From positions 62,001 to 126,000 of the forward strand of contig SCUS01000151.1 of the NCBI GenBank assembly GCA_004297725.1: a stretch of DNA of 64,000 bases. Reading direction: 5' to 3'. The translations under genes and the position numbers were made by a program. Below are positions 51,339-59,186 of this stretch, one piece after another (positions within the stretch are counted from its first letter, which is position 1; each line of letters starts with the position of its first letter). The stretch comes from Myxococcaceae bacterium. GTDB lineage: Bacteria; Myxococcota_A; Polyangia; Polyangiales; Ga0077539. Below the pieces are notes generated by a model. That model was given only the letters and a program-made list of their open reading frames with translations. It ran no database searches and was not told where the DNA came from.

Positions 51339-52768
51339 CCGGCGGCTCCTGGGGTGCAGGTGGGTTGGGCGGCGCGAGCACGGAGGACGAGCGCGAAGTG
51401 GCGGAAGAGCGGGGCCTCGCGGTGCTGTGCGGCGAGGTTCTCGTAGAGCGCGGCGGCGGCGTCGTAGCGGTGCGCGGCGACCATGTCGGCGGCGAGCTTG
51501 ATCGGGTCTTGCTGGTTGGGCGGCGGGAAGCGCGGCCGGCCGTCGGGGCCCTGGGAGGCGACGATGGGCGCCGGGACGATCACCCCGAGGAGCTGGTTGG
51601 GACCCGTCGGGAGCCCGAGGAGGTTGTTGCTGAGGGGCGCCGGGGCGGCGGTGGTGCGCACGATCTGCCGGACCACGCGGCGTCCGCCTCCGGCCGCGCC
51701 GGGGCGGGGGGCGTTGTTGAAGGTCATCCCCAGGGCGGCGACGCCGAGGGTGAGCGCCGCGAGCAGCCAGGTGCGCATCGGCACGCCGCCGGGGCCGGGC
51801 GTCGCGGTGCTCGCGGGAGCCGGCGGAGGGGGCGGAAGCTCCATCGGGCCGAAGGGGTCGTCGAAGCCCGCGGGGGGCTGTGGTGGACCCCCGTTCATCA
51901 TCATCGGCGGCGGAGGCGGGGCCGACATCGGGGACGGGCCCACCAGCGGGCCGAAGGCTCCCGGGACGAAGCCCGGCGCCATCGGCGGGGCGAGCGTGCC
52001 CGGTCGCGGCGCGCTCGGGAGGTTGACCGAGGGCTGCTGCACCACGGCCGCGGGAGGCGCCGACATCCGGGCCGCGGAGGAGCCCGCGAGCGGCGTGAAC
52101 GACTGCTGGTTGAGCAGGCCCGCGGCCTCCATGGCGGCGTAGGGAGAGGCCCGGATCACCGTCGCCTCGGAGTTCGCCGGAGGCAGTCCCAGGTCGGGGG
52201 TCATGCCCCGCGACGGCGACGGCGAGGCCTGGCGCGCGTGGTTGGTCGGGAGCGAGGGGAGCTGCCCCGTGGCGCTCGCCGCCGAGCGCTGCGGCGCGGG
52301 GGCCTGGGCGGGCGGCGGGTTCGACTGGAGCGCTGCGGCGATGCCCTCGGCGGAGAACACCATGGTGCTCTCCTCCTCGTCGATGAAGGCCGCGGCCTTC
52401 GGGTTGACCGGCCCGGTGGCGCTCTTCTCCCGGGCGTCGGGCCCGCTCACCGTCGCGCGGATCACCGCCTGGCCGAAGTACACCTCGGCGCCGTCGAAGA
52501 TCTGCCGCCAGTCCTCGGCGCGGTCGACGCCCACGTACACGCCCGAGAGGCTGCCGCCGTCGCGCACCCAGAGCACCTTGCCGTCCCAGTAGAGCTCGAG
52601 GTGCGAGGCCTCGACGCCGTGCCCTCGGACCTTCCAGTGCGCGGCCGGCCCCGAGCCGAGGATCACCTGGCGTGCGGCCATGGCGCTGGTGAAGGTGGCC
52701 GTGGGGTTGGGGCTCTCGCCCTGCGACAGCGACAGCGTGACGACGTTGGTGTTCGCCGGTTGCGTCAT
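51302..52768 (-). CDS. FHA-like membrane protein, Tad locus
   Basis: 488 residues. The N-terminus (about 10-110) has a degenerate FHA fold: RQVILGSGPAAHWKVRGHGVEASHLELYWDGKVLWVRDGGSLSGVYVG, lacking the usual GR and Asn of the phosphothreonine pocket. A long Pro/Ala/Met-rich linker (about 140-345) leads to a membrane segment (WLLAALTLGVAALGMTF). A short periplasmic part with a TPR-like helix pair (DMVAAHRYDAAAALYENLAAQ) follows. The ATG overlaps the second TadA stop (ATGA). Likely a cytoplasmic-side scaffold of the Tad machine. Confidence 0.65.
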   Translation of the reverse strand: MTQPANTNVVTLSLSQGESPNPTATFTSAMAARQVILGSGPAAHWKVRGHGVEASHLELYWDGKVLWVRDGGSLSGVYVGVDRAEDWRQIFDGAEVYFGQAVIRATVSGPDAREKSATGPVNPKAAAFIDEEESTMVFSAEGIAAALQSNPPPAQAPAPQRSAASATGQLPSLPTNHARQASPSPSRGMTPDLGLPPANSEATVIRASPYAAMEAAGLLNQQSFTPLAGSSAARMSAPPAAVVQQPSVNLPSAPRPGTLAPPMAPGFVPGAFGPLVGPSPMSAPPPPPMMMNGGPPQPPAGFDDPFGPMELPPPPPAPASTATPGPGGVPMRTWLLAALTLGVAALGMTFNNAPRPGAAGGGRRVVRQIVRTTAAPAPLSNNLLGLPTGPNQLLGVIVPAPIVASQGPDGRPRFPPPNQQDPIKLAADMVAAHRYDAAAALYENLAAQHREAPLFRHFALVLRARAAQPTCTPGAAGCSPATPAPSSP

Positions 52769-53931
52769 CCGTGGTGCCCCCCGCCCTGACCGTAGCCCGA
52801 CTGCGCCTCGGGGCCCTGCTCGGCGCGTACCCGCGCGGCCTCGTAGACGGCCTCGGGGAAGGCCATGCCGTAGGAGTGCACCATGTCGGTGCAGAGCGGG
52901 AGCTCGCCGGTGGGCTCGAAGGTGCTGATGAGGTTGCCCTCCTCGTCGCGGCCGTGGAAGCGCCGCGCGAAGATGTCGACGATCTCGAAGCCCTTCTCCG
53001 CGGAGTACCCGCGCACCTCGGAGACGTGGGTGACCCTGCGGCTGCCGTCCTGCAGGCGGGAGGTCTGCACCACGAGGTTGATGGCGCTCCCGAGCTGCAC
53101 CCGCAGCGCCGAGAGAGGCAGCTCGACATCGCTCATCAGGGACATGGTCTCCAGGCGGGTGAGTGTGTCGTGGGGATAGGTCGCGTGCACGGTGGTGATG
53201 CAACCGCCGTGGCCGGAGGTCATGGCCTGCACCAGGTCGAGCGCCTCGCCGCCGCGGATCTCGCCCACCACGATGCGGTCGGGCCGCATGCGGAGCGTCG
53301 CGCGGAACAGGTCGCGGATGCTCACCTTGCCGCGGCCCTTGGCGTCGCCGGGGCGGGCCTCGAGCTGCACCACGTGCTGCCGCTGGAGCTGCACCTCCCG
53401 GCTGTCCTCGATGATCACGATGCGCTCGCCGTCGGGGATGAACGAGCTCAGGGCGTTGAGCATCGAGGTCTTGCCGGAGCCCGTTCCGCCCGCCACCACG
53501 ATGTTCTGCTTCATCACCACGAGGCACTCGAGCACCTGCGCGGCCTCGGTGGTGAGCGAGCCGAAGTCCACGAGGCGCTGCACCGTCAGCGTCTCCTTGA
53601 AGAAGCGACGGATGGAGACGTCGGGCCCGTCGGGCGCCGCCGGGGGGATCACCGCCTCGATGCGCGACCCGTCCGGGAGCCGCGCCTCGAGGATGGGATT
53701 GTCTTCGTTGACCATCTTGCCCACGTACTGGGCGATGTTGCGCAGCGCGGCGTTCAGCGCCTCATGGCTGGGGAACCGCGCGTCCGTCAGGGTGAGCTTG
53801 CCCGCCTTCTCGATGAAGATCTGGTTGGGCCCGTTGATCATGATCTCCGACACCTTGGGGTCGTCCAGAAACGGCCGCACCGGCGCCAGGAACGACAGGA
53901 GCGTCTCCTCGTACACCTCTTTCGGGATCAT
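52765..53931 (-). CDS. tadA: Tad/CpaF secretion ATPase (second copy)
   Basis: 388 residues, CpaF family: FLDDPKVSEIMINGPNQIFIEKAGKLTLTDARF, LEARLPDGSRIEAVIPP, Walker A GGTGSGKT (148-155), the Asp box IVIIEDSREVQLQRQHVVQLEARP, Walker B RDLFRATLRMRPDRIVVGEIRGGEALDLVQAMTSGHGG and the His box CITTVHATYPHDTL. It powers pilus extension or secretion. The ATG at 53931 lies inside the long reading frame of the upstream TPR lipoprotein. A paralogue fused to FHA is at 57322-59154. Confidence 0.93.
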   Translation of the reverse strand: MIPKEVYEETLLSFLAPVRPFLDDPKVSEIMINGPNQIFIEKAGKLTLTDARFPSHEALNAALRNIAQYVGKMVNEDNPILEARLPDGSRIEAVIPPAAPDGPDVSIRRFFKETLTVQRLVDFGSLTTEAAQVLECLVVMKQNIVVAGGTGSGKTSMLNALSSFIPDGERIVIIEDSREVQLQRQHVVQLEARPGDAKGRGKVSIRDLFRATLRMRPDRIVVGEIRGGEALDLVQAMTSGHGGCITTVHATYPHDTLTRLETMSLMSDVELPLSALRVQLGSAINLVVQTSRLQDGSRRVTHVSEVRGYSAEKGFEIVDIFARRFHGRDEEGNLISTFEPTGELPLCTDMVHSYGMAFPEAVYEAARVRAEQGPEAQSGYGQGGGHHG

Positions 53932-54520
53932 TGGTCACCTGCTGTAGGAGCCCCGCGCGGGCTTCGTCCGCGTGCGCGCCCGAGGGCTCGATCGCGAGGT
54001 AGCGCCGGTAGTGCGGGTCGGCGCCCACCGGGTCGTTGAAGTGTTCTCGCAGCATCGTCGCGAGGGCGAAGTGCGCCTCGGCGTGGTCTTCCCTGGCGCG
54101 CAGCACCTCCTCCAGGTCGCGCCGCGCCGCGAGGCTGTCGTTGAGCCCCACGCGGATGGTCGCCACCAGATAGCGCAGCCGCCACGCCTGCGGGTGCCGC
54201 TGCAGGTAGGGCTCGGCGTAGGACACCGCCGCGCGGAAGCGCGAGGCCGCCACGCAGACCTCCAGCAGCAGCGGCAGCACGCGCTCCTCCCTCATGCCGC
54301 GGGTGATGCTCGACGCCAGGTACTGCTCGGCGCGCACCAGGTCGCCGCTGCGCGCGAGGGAGATGCCCTGGTCGAAGAGCTGCTGCCCCCGCACGTCGTT
54401 CATCGGGTCGTGGTCCGGGGGCGCTCGCAGCGAGTCGCGCGAGCCGGCGCAGCCCGCCAGGCAGAGGCTCAGAAGCAGCACCGTCGCAGGCCGTCGCGTC
54501 GATGAGGCTGTCCGGGTCAC
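53762..54520 (-). CDS. tadD: TadD-like TPR lipoprotein (3' end overlaps tadA)
   Basis: 252 residues as read, from a GTG at 54520. The lipobox LCLAGC gives Cys24. TPR-type helices fill about 45-190 (GQQLFDQGISLARSGDLVRAEQYLASSITRGM ... DHAEAHFALATMLREHFNDPVGADPHYRRYLAIEPSGAHADEARAGLLQQV). After residue 196 the frame runs 170 bases into the next gene and reads Gly/Pro/Arg-rich sequence with no TPR pattern. The natural end may be the TGA just before the tadA ATG, one frame over. TadD-type lipoproteins support secretin assembly. Confidence 0.7.
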   Translation of the reverse strand: MTRTASSTRRPATVLLLSLCLAGCAGSRDSLRAPPDHDPMNDVRGQQLFDQGISLARSGDLVRAEQYLASSITRGMREERVLPLLLEVCVAASRFRAAVSYAEPYLQRHPQAWRLRYLVATIRVGLNDSLAARRDLEEVLRAREDHAEAHFALATMLREHFNDPVGADPHYRRYLAIEPSGAHADEARAGLLQQVTNDPERGVRGDAPVVPGAGAAVSGRPQGVGDHDQRAQPDLHREGGQAHPDGRAVPQP

Positions 54521-54527
54521 GGCGGGC

Positions 54528-54535
54528 TTTATATA
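54528..54535 (-). promoter_or_regulatory. TATATAAA box upstream of the TadD-like gene
   Basis: The minus strand reads TATATAAA (54535-54528), a rare AT-rich patch in this DNA and a good -10 element. Transcription would begin at about 54521, immediately before the GTG at 54520, giving a leaderless message. No convincing -35 (best is CTACAC, 17 bases upstream). It would allow separate expression of the TadD-TadA-FHA-lipoprotein block. Confidence 0.35.
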
Positions 54536-54593
54536 CCGGGTGACCGCGGCGCGTGTAGCGTGTCGTGGCGATCGTGACGTCGATCGCCGCCGC

Positions 54594-55487
54594 TCAGCGC
54601 TGCGCGGCCTGGGCCTGATCGAGCCGCAGGGTGAGCTGGCGCTCGAGGGCCGCGAGCGCGTCGCGGTAGGGGCCTCGCCGGTGGCTCACCATGGCGGTGA
54701 TCATCCGCACCTCGAAGAGGGCGTCCTCGGTGCGCGACTGCTCGAGGGCGCGCTCCAGCCGGAAGCGGTGCGCGCGGTACTCGTCCTCCAGGCGGTTTCT
54801 GAGCGAGGCCGCGCGGCGGGTGGCCTGCTCGGCGGAGGCGGCGTCGCCCGTGGCCGTGTAGCAGCTCGCGGCCTGCGTGTAGTAGAGCACCGACTCGATG
54901 CCGTCCTGCATGCGGAAGGGCATGCGCTCGGCCTTCGACAGGGCCACGCGGGTGCTCTCCTCGGCGGACTGCCGGGTGAGCGCCGGGTCCGCCGCGGGGC
55001 ACGGGCGCACGAGGGGCTCGTCGAAGAGGCGCGGGGCGTCGGTGCCCATGCGCGACGGGGCGTTGTTGTGGTTGGGGCTGAACGACGTGTAGAGCGCGAA
55101 GGGGATGATGATCGCCGCGGCGATCAACAACACGGGAGAGACCTTCTCCTCCTTCTTGGCGCCGTCGCCGGCGGCCTTCTTGATGACCTTGGTGCCGTCG
55201 TTGAGGCCGAGGCGCACCGGGCCGATGGTGAGGGCGCGGCCCCAGCCCACCATGCCGCGCTCGAAGGGCTCGCCGTCGAGCAGCGTCGGGGTGGTCACGC
55301 CGCGCGCCACCGCCACCCAGACGCCGTCGGGGCGGGGCGAGAGAAGCAGGTGCTCCGGGGCGATCTCCGGGCGGTCGATCACCACGAGGCAGCGGGACGC
55401 GGTGCCCACCACCACGCGCTCGTCGGTCAGCGGGTACGACTGCACCGAGCCGTCGGGGAAGTACACATCGAGCTGCGGAGTCGCCAT
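54594..55487 (-). CDS. FHA-domain membrane protein, Tad locus
   Basis: 297 residues. Residues about 5-95 resemble an FHA domain (DERVVVGTASRCLVVIDRPEIAPEHLLLSPRPDGVWVAVARGVTTPTLLDGEPFERGMVGWGRALTIG), with GTASRC where GR is usual and a conserved His. One membrane segment (VSPVLLIAAAIIIPFALYTSF, about 115-136) separates it from a 160-residue helical periplasmic part. It lies between tadC and tadD and probably connects phospho-signalling to the secretion apparatus. Confidence 0.7.
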   Translation of the reverse strand: MATPQLDVYFPDGSVQSYPLTDERVVVGTASRCLVVIDRPEIAPEHLLLSPRPDGVWVAVARGVTTPTLLDGEPFERGMVGWGRALTIGPVRLGLNDGTKVIKKAAGDGAKKEEKVSPVLLIAAAIIIPFALYTSFSPNHNNAPSRMGTDAPRLFDEPLVRPCPAADPALTRQSAEESTRVALSKAERMPFRMQDGIESVLYYTQAASCYTATGDAASAEQATRRAASLRNRLEDEYRAHRFRLERALEQSRTEDALFEVRMITAMVSHRRGPYRDALAALERQLTLRLDQAQAAQR

Positions 55488-55500
55488 TCCCGTCGACCTT

Positions 55501-56409
55501 TCAGATTCCCTTGCCGGCCGCGATGTTCACCGCGAAGGGCCCGAGGATGATCAGCATGATGGTGCAGAAGATCAGCATCAGCGGCGCCATCATCAGCACG
55601 CCGGCGCGCGCTGCGCTCTCCTCCGCCGCGATGCTGCGACGCATGCGGAGCATGGTGGCCTGGATCTGCAGCACCTCCGCGAGGGGGTTGCCCTTCTCCT
55701 CGGCCTGCACGACCGCCGAGACGAAGTCGCGCACGGACTCCGTGGGGGCGCGCTCGGCGAAGGAGAGCAGCGCCTGCTTGCGGGTGCGGCCGAGCTCGAG
55801 CTCCTGGAGGATGCGGGTCAGCTCCTCGTAGAGGGCGTCGTGCTTGTCGGCGGTCTTCTCGGTGACCTGGCGCAGGGCGCCCGGGAAGTCGAGGCCCGCG
55901 CTCATGGTGAGCGCCACGAGGTCGATGGCGTGGGGCAGGCCGCGGTTGACCTGCGTGAAGCGCCGCTCGATCTCCCCGGAGACCTGCATGTGCGGGAGGA
56001 TCGATCCGAAGCCGGCGAACATCAGCACCACGATGCCGCCGACGCTGGAGAGCTTGTCGATGAGGACGCCCGCGCCGAGCAGCCCGAGGGAGGAGATGAC
56101 GCTGAGCGCGAGGTACTCGTCGGCGGTGAGCCCGAGGTACTCGCCCGCCTGCCGGAGCTGGTCGTTGATGCGGGTTCGGGTGTCCTCGATGGGCAGCGAC
56201 GCGATGCGCCGGGCGAGCCAGCGCATGAGCGGCTCGATGGTGTTGAAGAGCCCCTGCTCGTCGAGGATGGCCTTGCGCTTGAGGCCCTTCTGGCCGACGT
56301 CGGGCTGCAGCTCCGCGGGGCTCTTGGCGAACTGGTAGATCACCGTCGCGAGGGCGAGCACGAGCAGCGCCAGGGAGATGCCGCCGAGAATCTCTGTCGA
56401 GGGGGTCAT
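55501..56409 (-). CDS. tadC: Tad inner-membrane platform protein TadC
   Basis: 302 residues, type II secretion F domain. RRFTQVNRGLPHAIDLVALTMSAGLDFPGALRQVTEKTADKHDALYEELTRILQELELGRTRKQALLSFAERAPTESVRDFVSAVVQAEEKGNPLAEVLQIQATMLR is a classical T2SSF block. Membrane segments lie near residues 10-28, 100-140 and at the C-terminus. With TadB it forms the platform driven by TadA. Confidence 0.92.
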   Translation of the reverse strand: MTPSTEILGGISLALLVLALATVIYQFAKSPAELQPDVGQKGLKRKAILDEQGLFNTIEPLMRWLARRIASLPIEDTRTRINDQLRQAGEYLGLTADEYLALSVISSLGLLGAGVLIDKLSSVGGIVVLMFAGFGSILPHMQVSGEIERRFTQVNRGLPHAIDLVALTMSAGLDFPGALRQVTEKTADKHDALYEELTRILQELELGRTRKQALLSFAERAPTESVRDFVSAVVQAEEKGNPLAEVLQIQATMLRMRRSIAAEESAARAGVLMMAPLMLIFCTIMLIILGPFAVNIAAGKGI

Positions 56410-56431
56410 GCGGGTGCGTCCTTCCCTTCGC

Positions 56432-57325
56432 TCAGATGTCCACCGCGAGGATCTTCCGCGCGAGGAAGACCGCCACGACCCAGAAGAGCACGGCGATGGA
56501 GGAGATGATGTAGCCGATGAAGTTGGACGAGAGCGGCTTGAGCCACTCCGGGTCCATCCAGTTGAGCAGCGCCACGAGCAGCGGCGGGATCACCCCGAGC
56601 ACCCAGGCCTGCGCCCGCCCCTCGGCGGTCTTCGATCGCACGACGCCCTCGAGGCGGGCCATCTCTCGCAGCGTGCTGGCGCTGGTCTCCAGGATCTTCG
56701 GGAGGTCGCCGCCGGTCTGCCGCCCGATGAGCACGGTGGTGAGCGCGCCGGAGAAGGCCCGGGTGCCCACGCGCGTCGCCATGTTGAGCAGCGCGGTGTC
56801 GAGGGGCATCCCGAGCTGGTTCTCCTTCATGGTGAGCTCGAGCTCCTGCTTGATGGGGGCGCGCAGCAGCATGGTGCAGGCGCCGAGCGCGTCGCCGAGC
56901 GAGGGCGAGGCCTTGAGCGCGTTGGCGAGCGCGAGCAGGAAGGTGTCGAGCTGCGCCTCGATGGCCACCTTGCGCTTGGCCTTGGCGTCGGAGATCCAGA
57001 TGAGCGGCGCGGCGGCCACGATGGGGATGCCGATGAGGGCGATGGGGATGTTCGAGCTCTCGCCCATGATGGCGAGGTAGGCGGGCTCGAAGAGCAGCAG
57101 CGCGGCGATGAGCCCGAGCTGCCAGTTGGTGACGTACTTCCCGCTCGGGTCCTGGATGAACATCGCCCGGAGCTGCACGTCGAGGTGCTTGGCGTAGCGG
57201 TCGTAGGCGCGGTGCAGCGGGCTGTCCGGGAAGGTCAGCGTGACGTAGATGACCGCGGCGAGCCCCAGCGGGAAGAGCAGGAGCCCGATCCAGCCCATGA
57301 GCGTGGTCTGCGGGGCGGCGGTCAT
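56432..57325 (-). CDS. tadB: Tad inner-membrane platform protein TadB
   Basis: 297 residues, type II secretion F domain in the middle: QLDTFLLALANALKASPSLGDALGACTMLLRAPIKQELELTMKENQLGMPLDTALLNMATRVGTRAFSGALTTVLIGRQTGGDLPKILETSASTLREM. Membrane segments are near residues 10-30, 85-125 and 240-295. The ATG overlaps the FHA-TadA stop (ATGA); tadC follows, the usual tadA-tadB-tadC order. Confidence 0.93.
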   Translation of the reverse strand: MTAAPQTTLMGWIGLLLFPLGLAAVIYVTLTFPDSPLHRAYDRYAKHLDVQLRAMFIQDPSGKYVTNWQLGLIAALLLFEPAYLAIMGESSNIPIALIGIPIVAAAPLIWISDAKAKRKVAIEAQLDTFLLALANALKASPSLGDALGACTMLLRAPIKQELELTMKENQLGMPLDTALLNMATRVGTRAFSGALTTVLIGRQTGGDLPKILETSASTLREMARLEGVVRSKTAEGRAQAWVLGVIPPLLVALLNWMDPEWLKPLSSNFIGYIISSIAVLFWVVAVFLARKILAVDI

Positions 57326-59154
57326 AGGTAGTCCTTCCCTTGCACGAGCCCGTAGGAGATGAACGCGTCGAGGTAGGAGGGGAGGTAGCCCGTGGCGCGG
57401 TACTCGCCGAGCACCTTGCCGTCGCCCGCGATGCCCGAGCGCTGAAACTCGAAGATCGGCCTGAGCTGGATCTCGAAGTTGTCATCCATCCCGATGACCT
57501 CGGAGATGGCGGTGATGCGGCGGGTGCCGTCGGAGAAGCGCGACTGCTGCACGACGAGGTGCACGCTGTTGGCGATCTGCTCGCGGATGGCGCGCGCCGG
57601 CAGGTCGATGCCGCTCATGAGCGCGAGCACCTCCAGGCGGTTGATGGCCTCGCGGGGCGAGTTGGCGTGCGTGGTGGTGAGCGAGCCGTCGTGGCCGGTG
57701 TTCATCGCCTGGAGCATGTCGAGGCACTCGCCGCCGCGGCACTCCCCCACCACGATGCGGTCGGGGCGCATGCGCAGGGCGTTCTTCACCAGGTCGCGGA
57801 TGGTGTACTCGCCCTTCCCCTCCATGTTGGCGGGCCGGGACTCGAGCGACACCACGTGCGGCTGGTTGAGCTGCAGCTCCGCGGCGTCCTCGATGGTGAC
57901 GATGCGCTCCTCCTTGGGGATGGCCGAGGAGAGCACGTTGAGCGTGGTGGTCTTTCCGGAGCCCGTGCCCCCGGAGATCACGATGTTCTTCTTGGCGATC
58001 ACCGAGCGCGTGAGGAAGCGCGCCATCTGCTCGGTGAGCGCCCCGAACTCGATGAGGTTCTGGAGCGTGAGGGGGGTCTTGGAGAACTTCCGGATGGTGA
58101 TGCAGGCGCCCTTGATGGAGAGCGGCTTGATGACGGCGTTGACGCGCGAGCCGTCCTTCAGGCGCGCATCGACGAGCGGCGTGCTCTCGTCGATGCGCCG
58201 GCCGAGGGGGGTCACGATGCGCTCGATGCACGAGCGCACGGCCTCGTCGTCGGTGAAGCGCGCGTCGGCCCGCTGCAGCTTGCCGCGCCGCTCGACGAAG
58301 ATCGTCTGCGGGTCGACGACCATGATCTCCGAGATGGAGCCGTCGGCGAGAAACTGCTCCAGCGGCCCGAGCCCGAGGGCCTCGTCGGAGATCTCCTGGA
58401 TGAGCCGCTCGAGGTCGGTGCCCGGGGGAATCTCGCCGGAGAGCTGCCCCACGATGCGCTTGAGGGCGTCGCGCACCTTCGGGCGCATCTGCGAGTCGCC
58501 CATCTTCGAGCGGTCGAGCGCCGCGAGGTCGAGGTTGTCGAGGAGCATCCGGTGGATGCGCCGACGGAGCTCGACGGAGACGTGCATGGTCCCCGCGGTG
58601 CCGCCGCCGGCCTGGCGGTAGGCCGCGGGCGGAGCGGGCGGAGCGGGCGGGGCAGCGGCCGGCGGGGCCATCTGCTGCGTCGGCATCACCGTGCGCGGTC
58701 GGCCGTCCTGGGCGGCCGGTGCGGGGCCGCCGAGGCCCTGCGGCGCCGCGAGGGTCTGCATCCCGCCGTGGGCCGCTCGACCCGGCAGCGGAGGGAGCGA
58801 CGGGCCCTGGCCGGGGCTGATGGTCTGCGCGGGCACAGGGCCCGCGGCCGCGGGGCCCTGGCGGATCACCCGGATGACGTAGGGCCCGACCATGATGGGC
58901 GTGCCGAAGGGCACCGGGATCTCCGAGCGGAACACCCGCTGGGTGCCCACCTGGGTGCCGTTGCTGGACGAGTCGCGCACCACGATGGCCGACGACTGGA
59001 TCATCACCGAGACGTGGCGCCGGGAGATGTCCGGCGAGGCGAGCACCACGGTGCAGGTCTCGTCCCGCCCGATGGAGATCTCTCCCCCCGACGGGACCAT
59101 GTACGTCATCGGCGGCGCGTTCGGGGTCTCGATCGAAAGGAGCACCTGGTCCAT
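57322..59154 (-). CDS. tadA: FHA - TadA/CpaF ATPase fusion
   Basis: 610 residues. Residues 1-98 are an intact FHA domain: Gly29-Arg30, SRRH at 44-47 and SSNGT at 63-67, all phosphothreonine-binding residues. A Pro/Ala/Gln-rich linker spans about 99-188. The CpaF ATPase (about 195-610) has Walker A GGTGSGKT (395-402), TIEDAAELQLNQPHVVSLESRP, RMRPDRIVVGECRGGECLDMLQAMNTGHDGSLTTTHANSPREA. The fusion implies Ser/Thr-kinase control of the motor. Upstream of tadB and tadC. Confidence 0.94.
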   Translation of the reverse strand: MDQVLLSIETPNAPPMTYMVPSGGEISIGRDETCTVVLASPDISRRHVSVMIQSSAIVVRDSSSNGTQVGTQRVFRSEIPVPFGTPIMVGPYVIRVIRQGPAAAGPVPAQTISPGQGPSLPPLPGRAAHGGMQTLAAPQGLGGPAPAAQDGRPRTVMPTQQMAPPAAAPPAPPAPPAAYRQAGGGTAGTMHVSVELRRRIHRMLLDNLDLAALDRSKMGDSQMRPKVRDALKRIVGQLSGEIPPGTDLERLIQEISDEALGLGPLEQFLADGSISEIMVVDPQTIFVERRGKLQRADARFTDDEAVRSCIERIVTPLGRRIDESTPLVDARLKDGSRVNAVIKPLSIKGACITIRKFSKTPLTLQNLIEFGALTEQMARFLTRSVIAKKNIVISGGTGSGKTTTLNVLSSAIPKEERIVTIEDAAELQLNQPHVVSLESRPANMEGKGEYTIRDLVKNALRMRPDRIVVGECRGGECLDMLQAMNTGHDGSLTTTHANSPREAINRLEVLALMSGIDLPARAIREQIANSVHLVVQQSRFSDGTRRITAISEVIGMDDNFEIQLRPIFEFQRSGIAGDGKVLGEYRATGYLPSYLDAFISYGLVQGKDYL

Positions 59155-59186
59155 CGCGAGGCCCTCTTTACTCTCCCACCGCCACC

